From: Entoloma clypeatum
Lineage: Eukaryota > Basidiomycota > Agaricomycetes > Agaricales > Entolomataceae
Direction: 5' to 3'
Length of the DNA: 64,000 nt
Assembly: GCA_963565915.1 (NCBI GenBank)
Contig: OY751487.1
Coordinates: 1,426,001-1,490,000, forward strand
This document shows, one piece after another, positions 11,330-19,574 of this stretch. The position numbers and the translations under genes are program-made. Under the pieces are notes generated by a model. The model searched no databases. It had not been told where the DNA came from and was given only the letters and a program-made list of their open reading frames with translations. Within the stretch, counting starts at the first letter, position 1. Every line of letters begins with the position of its first letter.

Positions 11330-11752
11330 TTAATCGGACCCTTCGGGAAAATCCTTCTCGTCGGCTTCTAAGATTGTGGTTTCATCATTCTCGGCATCTT
11401 CCTCGGACACCTTCCTAACCCTTCTGGAGTTCTTCTTCGGCTTGCGGCAGTTGCGCACGATATGGCCTTCTTGGTCACAGTTGAAACACTTGCAACCATC
11501 TTTCTTCTTTGGAGCGCTACAGTCTTTAGCCAGATGACCGAAGCGTTGACAGTTGTAGCAATGGGCTACTCCTGCTTTGTCGATCTCCATGGCCTTGCCC
11601 TGACCACCATAAGTGGTACCCGATCCAGTGCGCATGTCGCCGCCACCTCGGATGACCAGTGCGTGTCCTTCCATCTGTCGTCCCTTGTTTCGGATCTCCT
11701 TTGCGTAATTGGTGTATGTCTTGCCATCGCTGGCCACTTGTTCAGAGATTCT
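11330..11752 (-). pseudogene. gag: Gypsy A1 gag, C-terminal part (zinc knuckles)
   Basis: This piece holds the second half of gag with two CCHC knuckles (CYNCQRFGHLAKDC, and CFNCDQEGHIVRNC) and the same end as A2 gag (FPEGSD). It was cut by insertion of A2 at ATTCT; the upstream part resumes at 18328-18420 and then stops. The gag/pol junction keeps the GATTTTCCC overlap seen in A2. Confidence 0.8.
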
Positions 11753-12119
11753 TGTTATGCGTAACAAACCGTTCCAAGGTTCGGGCAGAGTATGCAGGAA
11801 GATGGAAAGGCGAAGAGCAATGTGATTGCTAAATCTAAGGAATCTAGCTATAGTACAAAGGGTTTATATAGGTACTGACTATAGGCGATAGCATATGAGT
11901 CAGTACTGCGTAAGGCAGTGTATCTGAGTAAGATAACTGCGGAAGGCAGTGCGTCTGAGTAAGATGACTGCGGAATGAGTCAGACGGCTGCGGAAAGCGA
12001 GTCAGCGCGGGAGCGAAGTATACTAAAGGGAATAAAGTATAATACGATATGTGTAAGCGGGGGCCGATGAGTAAAAATGAAAAGTAAGCGTATACGTCCG
12101 TAGTCGTTAGTCCGTAACA
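11753..12119 (-). repeat. Gypsy A2 3' LTR
   Basis: A 367-bp LTR that appears identical to the one at 17961-18327. Two imperfect tandem units around GGCAGTG(T/C)(A/G)TCTGAGTAAGAT lie in its U3 part. The target duplication ATTCT lies at 11748-11752. Confidence 0.95.
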
Positions 12120-12133
12120 TGTTCCCCTCCTCA
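12120..12133 (-). promoter_or_regulatory. Polypurine tract of Gypsy A2
   Basis: On the minus strand GAGGAGGGGAACA sits immediately before the 3' LTR. This is the usual position and composition of the plus-strand primer left by RNase H. Confidence 0.75.
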
Positions 12134-12156
12134 AGGTCTGTGTCCTCACAGACTAC

Positions 12157-12525
12157 CTACTCCCATCCATCGTTGCCATTTGGATCGGCCCAGGCAGGGT
12201 CAACTCGGTTACCCCAATCCTTTATCAGTTCGTCGTTTACCGCCGTGGCAAACTCCAAACCTCGAACGGCGAGGCGAAGGCGTCGATTCTCGACAGCAAG
12301 GGTGTTGGTATAGTTTTTGAGGATGAGTTTTTCCTCAGCGGTGGGGGCGGTTGGCAAATCGGAGAGGGTATGAAGGCGGATGTGCATCTGCCGGTGGAGG
12401 ATGTCGGCAACGGAGGTTTCGAGCGCATGGATCTGGTCGCGCATGGAGAGTGCTTCGCCGATGAGGGTGGTGATGGTGGGGTTGATATCGGAAGCATCGG
12501 TGGAGGCGGCGGTGATGTTGGACAT
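12157..12525 (-). CDS. Gypsy A2 ORF3: small helical accessory protein downstream of pol
   Basis: A 122-residue protein from the first ATG in this frame, 125 nt after the pol stop and 37 nt before the 3' LTR. It is Ala/Thr/Ile-rich at the start, then shows heptad-like spacing from about residue 20 to 95 (ALETSVADILHRQMHIRL and EKLILKNYTNTLAVENRR), which suggests an amphipathic helix or coiled coil, and ends acidic with Trp (DPAWAD). I see no zinc motif, signal peptide or membrane segment. A1 keeps the start of the same ORF, so it is a family trait. Extra ORFs after pol are known in several Ty3/Gypsy lineages, but I do not recognise this one; function unknown. It could be expressed from a subgenomic or reinitiating message. 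Confidence 0.7.
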   Translation of the reverse strand: MSNITAASTDASDINPTITTLIGEALSMRDQIHALETSVADILHRQMHIRLHTLSDLPTAPTAEEKLILKNYTNTLAVENRRLRLAVRGLEFATAVNDELIKDWGNRVDPAWADPNGNDGWE

Positions 12526-12649
12526 GGTGTGGAGGATGTTGGAGAGATAGAGGAAGAATGGAGTAGCTATGTTTGGAGACGGAGCGGGGAACTCGGTGGG
12601 TTTTGACTGATGAAGGTCGATGCTGTTTGCTGATTTCAACGGGTGTCTT

Positions 12650-15600
12650 TTATCGTGGACGCGACGGGTTCTGCCGATGGAAATCACGGATCAAATCTTG
12701 AGCGTTCTGAACATTAGCTCGCGGTTCCCATGTGTTCTCTTCTGGGCCATATCCTTCCCACTGGACAAGGTACTGGATCTTTCCGCGGAACTTTCGAGAG
12801 TCCAGGATCGTAGACACATGGTACTCTTCTCGTCCTTCGACGATGATCGGATCAGGGGCTGGTTTCCTTTTCTGGATGGCGTACTTCGGCGTTTCATATG
12901 GTGACAACAGGGTCTCGTTGAACACAGGGTGGATCATCTTCCAAGTCTTCGGAAGATCAAGAAGGTACGCGCTAGCCCCTTTCTTCTCTAGAACTTTGAA
13001 TGGTCCATGTCGGAGTGCATCAAGTTTCTTTGAGGGTCGATCGGTCCTGATGTTAGTTCCTTCCAGCCACACCTTGTCTCCGATGCGGTAGTCCCGAGAC
13101 GGACTTCGCCGTGTGTCAACTGTCTTCTTCATCTGATCCTGTGCTTGTTTCAGCGCAGCATTGGCTTCTTCCCGTGCCTGTTTGAGTTTTTTCAAGAAGT
13201 CGTTGGCAGCCGGATTGGTATCCTCTAACACAAGTTCTCCCTTCCACGGATGTAAACCGTAGTTGAGGTAGAAGGGGGTGTGCTTCGTTGCCTGGTGCTC
13301 TTTGTCATTGTACTGGAACTCTGCGATTGCGATCCATTCCGCCCAATCATCCTGTAGATGGTTGACGAAGTTTCGTAAGAACGCTTCTGTTTCCTGATGC
13401 GATCGCTCGGCCTGTCCATCAGTCTGTGGGTGGTATGCGGTGGACAGGTTCCTCTTGATCCCCAACATGCGGCAAAGTATCTCCATGAACTTCGCAGCGA
13501 ACTGTGGTCCCCTATCGCTGATGATCTTCTTGGGGATCCCGTGAAGCTTCCATATCTGGTCCCGATAGATCTTGGCTAATCCTTCAGCCGATAGTTCCAC
13601 GGTTGTCGGGATGAGATGAAGCATCTTTGAATGTCTGTCCGTGATGACCAGAATTGCGTTCTTCCCATCAGATTCTGGTATCGGTCCCACGACGTCAATC
13701 CCTATGTCTTCCCATGGTTGACTTGGCGCGGCGTTAGGGTGTAGAGGGGCGTGTCTTCTTTGGCGGCTGATCTTGTTACGTTGACAGGTGTCACAACCTT
13801 TCACATACTTCTTTACGTCATGTAGGATGGTGGGCCACCAGTAGGTGCGAGTGAGGAGTTCGTGTGTTCGATATTGTCCTGGATGTCCTGCCACTGGTGC
13901 GTCGTGCGCTTCAAACATCAGTTCTTGGCGCAATTGTGGATCTGGTGGAACATAGACTCGTTCTCCTGCGTAGGTGATGCCATTTTCCTGCTGGTACCAG
14001 TGAGGACTCTTCTTCAGACCCTGGGCTACTTCTGTCTCCATGCGATTCGAGGCCTTGATGCGTGCGATCCATGGGTTTTCGATGGTTGTGATGTTTCCGA
14101 TTTTGATGGAATCAGATGTTTCACCCCCTTCAAAGAATTGTTCCTCCGTGAACATCTCCATTTGTATCACATCTTCTGATTCCAATCGTTTCAAAAATAG
14201 CCCCTCCTTGAGCATTTGGTCGCTGTCCTGCGGCTCGAGTTCCATTTCATACCAGGGTAAACGTGACAGGATGTCTGCTTTCGCGTTTGTCTTCCCAGGT
14301 ACATGTCGCAATTCGAAGTCATAGTCTTGTAACTTCATCTTCCAGCGCCTCTGTCGTTGGTTTAGGTCCTGAGGACGCCGGAAATACTCCAGGTTTTTGT
14401 GATCGGTTAAGATCTCGAAACGTTCCTTGGCTTCAAGTAGATAATGTCGCCAGTCCTTCAGTGCTTCCATGACCGCCAAGAGCTCCTTGTCATATATCTC
14501 GTAATTCTGTTCGGCCGCGGACATGGTCCGCGACAAGAACGCGATAGGATGCCACTTGTCGTCTTGTTTCTGTGAGAGTACCGCTCCAATTGCATAACCC
14601 GATGCATCGGTTTCAACCCTGAACTGTCCGTCCGGTTTGGGCAATGCCAAGACTGGTGCTGTCGTGATTGCCCGTATGAGACCTTCAAATGCTTCTTGCG
14701 CCGCTGGTCCCCATGTGAATGCTGTATTTCCCGTAAGTGTCGTGAGTGGCTTTGCGATGTTTGAGTATCCCTCAATGAAGCGTCGATAAAAGTTGGCAAA
14801 TCCCAGGAACCTCTGGACTTCCTTTTTTGATGTGGGTACTCGCCAGTTCCGGATTGTGTCCACCTTTTCAGTTTCCATCTCGACACGCCCTTCACCAACG
14901 ACATATCCCAATATGGGGCATTTCGTTACTTCCCAAAGACACTTCTTCTCCTTTAGGAACAAGTCATTGTCCGACAGGATCTGCAAGATTTCTTCGGTAT
15001 TCCGGGCGAGTTCTTCCTTGGTTTTACCAATAACCACTATGTCATCCATGTAAATCACACAGATGCGCCGACGGATCTGATCCCTGAATAGGCTGGCCAT
15101 CATCCGAGAGAACGTTCCCGGGGAATTGCAGAGACCGAAAAACATGACCAATGGTTCAAACAATCCTCGGCTGGTCAGGAAGGCGGCTTTCCATTCGTCA
15201 CCCTTCTTGATCCGCACGTTATTGTATCCCCACATGATGTCCATCTTGTTGAAGTAGACTGCGTCCTTCAATACATCCAAGAGGTCGTTGATGCGTGGGA
15301 GTGGGAATTTGTCCTTAACCGTGAATTTATTGACCGTGCGATAGTCCTGTACCAGTCGTTTGGAACCGTCTTTCTTGTTAATGAAGAAGCAGGGTGATGC
15401 ATAAGGGGATTTGGACGGTCGGATCTTTCCGGTTGCCAGGCCTTCATCAATGAATTCGTCCAGTTCTTCTTGCTCCTTTTGGGTCATAGGGTACGTGTTT
15501 CCCCCTAGCTCCTTTGGTGCGTCCGGTGTAAGTTCGATGCCGTGGTCCCATTCTCTTTCCTTTGGGATCTTGTCGAAGTTTTCTTTTTCAAAGAGATGGG

Positions 15601-16327
15601 CAAAACGTTCAACGTATGAGGGTCGTTTGGTTGTGGGAGGTGGTGTGGGAGTAACTGCTTCCAATATGGGGTCTCCGGGCTTCCATTTCTGATCCGATTT
15701 CTTGGGCGCGTCCTTGTCTCGTACTTCCACCATGCGAACCCGATGTTTGCGACCATTAAGGTTAACCCTGAAATCCGAGTGTTTGGTTTGACACGTTGAT
15801 GGGCATCGGTTGAATGTTACGGCGCCGGTCGTCCAATTGATTGTAGGGTTGTGGTACACCAACCAATCATGTCCCAAAAGCATATCCGTTCTCCCAATGT
15901 CCAATACCATTGCTTCCATGGTTTCCTGGTGTGTCCCTAAGTCCAGCTTGACTTCGGCAAGTTTTTCTGCTTTCTGTTGTCGGTTCGGCGATCCATCCGC
16001 ATTTAGGATTGATATGGGCTTTATTCCACGTGTGGGAAGGTTCTGTTCGCGTACTATTCTGGGATGGATACATGTGCGTTCACATCCGCTATCAACCTCG
16101 GGTCGAATGGCCTTTGGTCCTCGTCGTGTTTTGATCTGAGCTTGCAGCTTGATCTCTCGTCGTTTCGGAGGTTTATCTCCCTTGACAATCTTAGTTGACG
16201 CAACGGCTCGCTTTGCAGGGATAACATAAGTTATATTGTCTGTAACTGCACCAGGCAAGCGAGTTCGTTTAATGGATAAGGGTCGCGACTTAGCGTCGTT
16301 TAATCGGACCCTTCGGGAAAATCCTTC
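12650..16327 (-). CDS. pol: Gypsy A2 Pol polyprotein (PR-RT-RNase H-IN-chromodomain)
   Basis: This frame is open from 16327, overlaps the last 28 nt of gag and lies in the -1 frame; there is no ATG near its start, so it should be made by -1 frameshifting. Numbering from 16258 (1202 residues): aspartic protease VDSG at 55-58; RT with the substrate-binding QDYR near 304 and catalytic YMDD at 403-406; RNase H ETDASG at 549-554; integrase zinc finger H785, H792, C822, C825; catalytic triad D855, D915 and E951 with the classical 35-residue spacing; chromodomain over about the last 60 residues (YLVQWEGYG then NTWEPR). The enzyme copies the element RNA and inserts the cDNA, and the chromodomain probably directs insertion to marked chromatin. 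All catalytic residues are present. Confidence 0.93.
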   Translation of the reverse strand, partial: EGFSRRVRLNDAKSRPLSIKRTRLPGAVTDNITYVIPAKRAVASTKIVKGDKPPKRREIKLQAQIKTRRGPKAIRPEVDSGCERTCIHPRIVREQNLPTRGIKPISILNADGSPNRQQKAEKLAEVKLDLGTHQETMEAMVLDIGRTDMLLGHDWLVYHNPTINWTTGAVTFNRCPSTCQTKHSDFRVNLNGRKHRVRMVEVRDKDAPKKSDQKWKPGDPILEAVTPTPPPTTKRPSYVERFAHLFEKENFDKIPKEREWDHGIELTPDAPKELGGNTYPMTQKEQEELDEFIDEGLATGKIRPSKSPYASPCFFINKKDGSKRLVQDYRTVNKFTVKDKFPLPRINDLLDVLKDAVYFNKMDIMWGYNNVRIKKGDEWKAAFLTSRGLFEPLVMFFGLCNSPGTFSRMMASLFRDQIRRRICVIYMDDIVVIGKTKEELARNTEEILQILSDNDLFLKEKKCLWEVTKCPILGYVVGEGRVEMETEKVDTIRNWRVPTSKKEVQRFLGFANFYRRFIEGYSNIAKPLTTLTGNTAFTWGPAAQEAFEGLIRAITTAPVLALPKPDGQFRVETDASGYAIGAVLSQKQDDKWHPIAFLSRTMSAAEQNYEIYDKELLAVMEALKDWRHYLLEAKERFEILTDHKNLEYFRRPQDLNQRQRRWKMKLQDYDFELRHVPGKTNAKADILSRLPWYEMELEPQDSDQMLKEGLFLKRLESEDVIQMEMFTEEQFFEGGETSDSIKIGNITTIENPWIARIKASNRMETEVAQGLKKSPHWYQQENGITYAGERVYVPPDPQLRQELMFEAHDAPVAGHPGQYRTHELLTRTYWWPTILHDVKKYVKGCDTCQRNKISRQRRHAPLHPNAAPSQPWEDIGIDVVGPIPESDGKNAILVITDRHSKMLHLIPTTVELSAEGLAKIYRDQIWKLHGIPKKIISDRGPQFAAKFMEILCRMLGIKRNLSTAYHPQTDGQAERSHQETEAFLRNFVNHLQDDWAEWIAIAEFQYNDKEHQATKHTPFYLNYGLHPWKGELVLEDTNPAANDFLKKLKQAREEANAALKQAQDQMKKTVDTRRSPSRDYRIGDKVWLEGTNIRTDRPSKKLDALRHGPFKVLEKKGASAYLLDLPKTWKMIHPVFNETLLSPYETPKYAIQKRKPAPDPIIVEGREEYHVSTILDSRKFRGKIQYLVQWEGYGPEENTWEPRANVQNAQDLIRDFHRQNPSRPR

Positions 16328-16332
16328 TCATC
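16300..16332 (-). promoter_or_regulatory. gag/pol -1 frameshift window
   Basis: Gag ends GAT GAG AAG GAT TTT CCC GAA and so on to TAA; the pol frame opens only after a TGA at 16330-16328. Slippage must therefore occur within about 28 nt. The T TTT CCC run is the most slippery word there, though it is not a canonical X XXY YYZ heptamer. A1 keeps the same window. Confidence 0.55.
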
Positions 16333-17169
16333 GGTCTCTATGGTGATGGTTTCATCGTCATCATCGGTATCTCCATCAGACACCTTCCTAATCTTTCCAG
16401 AGTTCTTCTTCGGCTTGCGGCAGTTGCGCGCGATATGTCCTTCTTGGTCGCAGTTGAAACACTTACGACCATCTTTCTTCTTCGGGGCTTTGCAGTCTTT
16501 GGCAAGGTGACCAAAGCGCTGACAGTTGTAGCAACGGGCTACTCCTGCTTTGTCGATCTCCATGGCTTTGCCTTGACCACCATAAGTGGTACCCGATCCG
16601 GTGCGTGTGTCGCCACCCCCTCGGATGACTAATGCATGTCCCTCCATCTGTCGTCCCTTGTTTCGGATCTCCTTTGCGTAATCAGTGTACGTCTTGCCAT
16701 CGCTAGCCACTTGTTCAGAAATTCTGCGGTTGACATTCTTTTCCAGGATGTATTTCCCGGTTTCTTCGCCAAGGTTTGACAGCTTCAGGATCTCTTCGAA
16801 TTCGTCCAAGAATTCGTCGATGGTGCGTTTCTCCTGTTTCAGGACTTCGAGTCTCGCCTTGGCCGCTGCCGACTTGTTGGCAATAGAGAATCGCGTAGCG
16901 ATGTCGTCTGAGAATCCTAACCAGGTGATGTTCTCGCCATCGGTGGCAAGAGCGTCTAACTTGTTGCTGGCCCAGTGTTTACCGGACCCTTCCATCATGC
17001 GGGATAACACCGCAAGAATCTTCTGATCATCGGACAGGCCCTTCTGGAACCTGATGTATAATTTGGTGGCTTTCCACCACTCGTCGAAGGTGTGTCTGTC
17101 TTTGAACATCCCAGGATCCTTGATGATCTTGGATGTATCCATTGTTTGTACTGTCGGTGCTTCTGCCAT
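16300..17169 (-). CDS. gag: Gypsy A2 Gag
   Basis: A 289-residue capsid/nucleocapsid precursor starting at the first ATG of the predicted transcript. An N-terminal helical capsid-like region (about 20-165, with the WWKATKLYIRF and FLDEFEEI segments) is followed by a basic Gly-rich linker and two CCHC zinc knuckles (residues 213-226 and 237-250), then an acidic tail. It packages the element RNA. The start is chosen because no other ATG precedes it in 876 nt of leader; an upstream open frame stops 2 nt before this ATG. Intact. Confidence 0.93.
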   Translation of the reverse strand: MAEAPTVQTMDTSKIIKDPGMFKDRHTFDEWWKATKLYIRFQKGLSDDQKILAVLSRMMEGSGKHWASNKLDALATDGENITWLGFSDDIATRFSIANKSAAAKARLEVLKQEKRTIDEFLDEFEEILKLSNLGEETGKYILEKNVNRRISEQVASDGKTYTDYAKEIRNKGRQMEGHALVIRGGGDTRTGSGTTYGGQGKAMEIDKAGVARCYNCQRFGHLAKDCKAPKKKDGRKCFNCDQEGHIARNCRKPKKNSGKIRKVSDGDTDDDDETITIETDEKDFPEGSD

Positions 17170-17171
17170 GT

Positions 17172-17951
17172 CTAGAACCTGCGGAGTAGGAGAGGTGTCG
17201 GATTGTTGGGATGAAGATGGGGTTCGGGATATAGGTAGGGGTTGAAAATCAGTCCCTGTTCTAGGCGTCTGTTCGGTATCTGACTGCGCGGAGTCAAAAG
17301 TAAATTCGTCAGGGGACTCGTCGGCGGAATCGGTGGCAAAACGTTCGGGGTATTTCCTCTGTAGATCTCTAAGGAATCTCTGTTCCTGCGCGTCTGTTGG
17401 TCGCGAGAAGGGGTCAAGTCTCTCGTTTCGTGCCCAACGGTTGTACTCGGTCTGTTGCTCGTTGGCGGTGAAGTGGGCGTAGATCTGCTGCTTCGAGTAA
17501 GACGTGGTGATGCGGCTCTGGGACGTCTCGATGTGAGCGTCCTAATCAATCTTCTGATAACGGTTGTCTGGACACCGATAAACTCTCTGATCTCTGTGAT
17601 CCGACCTGTCTGAGGTCCTTCTTGAACGCGAAAGCTTTCGAGTTCGTTCTGTCGGGCGTTGTAACGCGCGATCTGGTGTTGCCGAGCAAGATGGATGCTC
17701 TCTGCTATCTCGCCGTGGGGGCGATGCTCGTCGTTGTCTAGTTCTTCGTCAAGCACCTGCTGTAGGATGCGACGGATCTCCGATTCGATGTACTGCTGGA
17801 TAAGCGTAAAATCGATACTGTCTCGAGGACTTAGCTCCTCCTGTCGGGCTTCTGGCGTGCTGAATGGGTTACTGGTGAAGTCTTCAAAGAAGCGCGACGT
17901 CTTGACTCGTCTGGTAGTTGCTCTCTTCGCTCTGGGCGAACCTAACGAGAT
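17172..17951 (-). CDS. Gypsy A2 leader ORF0: 259-codon open frame without any ATG
   Basis: Between the primer site and gag one frame stays open for 260 codons including its TAG, and that TAG lies 2 nt before the gag ATG (TAG AC ATG). The frame contains no ATG, and in fact no ATG occurs in any frame here. The conceptual protein has a helical, charged first half (for example IESEIRRILQQ and EIAESIHLARQHQIAR) and a Pro/Arg/Ser-rich second half, so it looks like a protein rather than random sequence. It would need a near-cognate start (CTG, GTG, ACG) or be a remnant of an ancestral gag extension. Gypsy C has a comparable open, ATG-less stretch, but in frame with its gag. No known domain recognised. 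Confidence 0.45.
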   Translation of the reverse strand: MSLGSPRAKRATTRRVKTSRFFEDFTSNPFSTPEARQEELSPRDSIDFTLIQQYIESEIRRILQQVLDEELDNDEHRPHGEIAESIHLARQHQIARYNARQNELESFRVQEGPQTGRITEIREFIGVQTTVIRRLIRTLTSRRPRAASPRLTRSSRSTPTSPPTSNRPSTTVGHETRDLTPSRDQQTRRNRDSLEIYRGNTPNVLPPIPPTSPLTNLLLTPRSQIPNRRLEQGLIFNPYLYPEPHLHPNNPTPLLLRRF

Positions 17952-17958
17952 TTAGCAA
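17948..17958 (-). promoter_or_regulatory. Self-complementary primer-binding site of Gypsy A2
   Basis: Two nt inside the 5' LTR the minus strand reads TTGCTAAATCT, the exact reverse complement of AGATTTAGCAA in the LTR (18034-18044). No tRNA-type TGG start is present. In Tf1/sushi-type elements the first 11 nt of the RNA fold onto such a site to prime cDNA synthesis. Confidence 0.8.
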
Positions 17959-17960
17959 CT

Positions 17961-18327
17961 TGTTATGCGTAACAAACCGTTCCAAGGTTCGGGCAGAGTA
18001 TGCAGGAAGATGGAAAGGCGAAGAGCAATGTGATTGCTAAATCTAAGGAATCTAGCTATAGTACAAAGGGTTTATATAGGTACTGACTATAGGCGATAGC
18101 ATATGAGTCAGTACTGCGTAAGGCAGTGTATCTGAGTAAGATAACTGCGGAAGGCAGTGCGTCTGAGTAAGATGACTGCGGAATGAGTCAGACGGCTGCG
18201 GAAAGCGAGTCAGCGCGGGAGCGAAGTATACTAAAGGGAATAAAGTATAATACGATATGTGTAAGCGGGGGCCGATGAGTAAAAATGAAAAGTAAGCGTA
18301 TACGTCCGTAGTCGTTAGTCCGTAACA
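17961..18327 (-). repeat. Gypsy A2 5' LTR with promoter
   Basis: 367 bp, apparently identical to the 3' LTR. On the minus strand TATATAAA lies at 18078-18071 and the predicted RNA start, AGATTTAGCAA, begins at 18044, 34 nt downstream. The target duplication ATTCT lies at 18328-18332. Confidence 0.95.
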
Positions 18328-18420
18328 ATTCTGCGGTTGACGTTCTTCTCTAGGATGTATTTCCCAGTTTCTTCGCCAAGGTTTGACAGTTTCAAGAGTT
18401 CTTCGAATTCATCCAAGAAT
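18328..18420 (-). pseudogene. gag: Gypsy A1 gag fragment, 5' side of the A2 insertion
   Basis: About 30 codons matching the middle of A2 gag (the FLDEFEELLKLSNLGEE segment and onward), resuming after the ATTCT duplication. Homology stops at 18420, where Tc1-like transposase sequence begins in the same orientation. Confidence 0.8.
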
Positions 18421-19341
18421 TTGGAAGGAGATCAACACGATTTGTTTTGAACCAGGCTTGGACGATTTTTGATGTGTGTTTTGGATCGTTGTCTTGCTGG
18501 AAATAGAATTGCCGTCGGTCCATATGAAGATCATGGTAGGTACCTAGCATGTCGTCCTTGAGTATCTCATGATACAACTCCTTATTGAGGTTTCCTTTGA
18601 TCTGTACAATCCACCCAACACCCCTTGCAGTGATCATTCCCCACACCGTTACTTTGCCACCACCATGCTTCACCTTCTTCTTCGTATAACGGGATCTAAC
18701 CGTTCACCAGGCCTCCTCCAACACCACTCCATCCCATCTGAACCAAAAATATGAAATATGGACTCATCAGAGAAGTTGACGGCCCTCCAATTCTCCACTG
18801 TCCAATGCAGATGCTCCTTCGCCCAGTGGCTTCGCACTCCGAGGTTCTTCATGCTGATAAACGGGACCAACTGGTGAATATGAGGTTTGAGACCTTCTTT
18901 TCTAAGTGCACGCTTGACGGTATCCACAGAAACCTCTGGGAAATATATTCTTTGGAGGTCAGAAGCATCATGTGCATCCGAATTTGAGAGGTGATGAAGA
19001 GCAACTCGCACATCGCGAGGGCTTAACTTGTGAGGATGACCAGTTGAATGTCCCACAACATAATAATTCTCCTTCTCTCTATAGCACACATATATCTGGT
19101 TGATTTGGCGGTCGCTGAGATTGTGGCGGTCAGTCAATGCAGTGCAGATATCATTGTGAGAGGACCCCATTTTTTTCATGGTACAGATAATGGCCCTCTT
19201 TGTTGGTCTTGTATTCAGATCCATGGGGGATGTGATGCCAGAGAATGGGTTGAGGCAGGCTGAGAATGGTTGAATAGTGGGTTCAAGCCAAGGATTGATG
19301 CAACATGTCTGATTTCTTGTCACACGAGACATGACAGTCAC
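18421..19341 (-). pseudogene. Tc1-like (IS630/Tc1/mariner) transposase, frameshifted and 3'-truncated
   Basis: The minus strand encodes an N-terminal helix-turn-helix region, then the first catalytic Asp in FSDESIF, a frameshift at about 18680 (the frame must change to reach KHGGGKVTVWG), and the second Asp in QQDNDPKHTS. The protein stops at VDLLP, just before the segment that carries the third acidic residue in this family, because sequence of Gypsy A1 gag begins there. It cannot make an active enzyme. A DD(34)E Tc1 family is likely. I could not identify terminal inverted repeats; the 5' side fades out near 19400. Confidence 0.85.
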
Positions 19342-19574
19342 ATTAAGATTGGACGTCCCGATATCACCACTTGCGGTGATAACACTTTTACTTTTTGGAC
19401 CTGTGCTTGAGCATATCTACTTCTCAGTGTTTGTTAATCAAGTTGAACAGTTAAGCCATTCTCGTGTTGTAACCTAAAACTACCGTTCAAGACTGTGGGA
19501 CAATCTTTTTGCTTAGTTAGTGTACATATATATTCATAACTTCGCTACTAGGCCTACAACCGTATTATCAACAA

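Larger units (their letters stand above)
11753..18327 (-). mobile_element. Gypsy A2: complete, probably young chromodomain Ty3/Gypsy retrotransposon
   Basis: The element is 6575 bp, bounded by 367-bp LTRs that start TGTTACGG and end CATAACA on the minus strand, with a perfect 5-bp duplication ATTCT on either side. The two LTRs read identical, and gag, pol and ORF3 are open, so insertion should be recent. On the minus strand the order is 5' LTR, self-complementary primer site, long ATG-free leader with an open frame, gag, pol in the -1 frame, ORF3, polypurine tract, 3' LTR. It landed in gag of a relative (A1). The C-terminal chromodomain and the primer site place it with fungal chromoviruses. 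Confidence 0.95.
7506..18420 (-). mobile_element. Gypsy A1: decayed chromodomain Ty3/Gypsy copy split by A2
   Basis: A1 runs on the minus strand from a gag fragment at the right (18328-18420) to the ORF3 remnant at the left (7506-7577). It is split by A2, which occupies 11753-18327 and duplicated ATTCT (11748-11752 and 18328-18332) inside A1 gag. The left end is lost to a minisatellite, so the A1 3' LTR is missing. The right end stops at 18420 against a Tc1-like transposase, so the gag N-terminus, leader and 5' LTR are missing too. The remaining sequence matches A2 closely but carries in-frame TGA codons and a small deletion. Confidence 0.85.
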
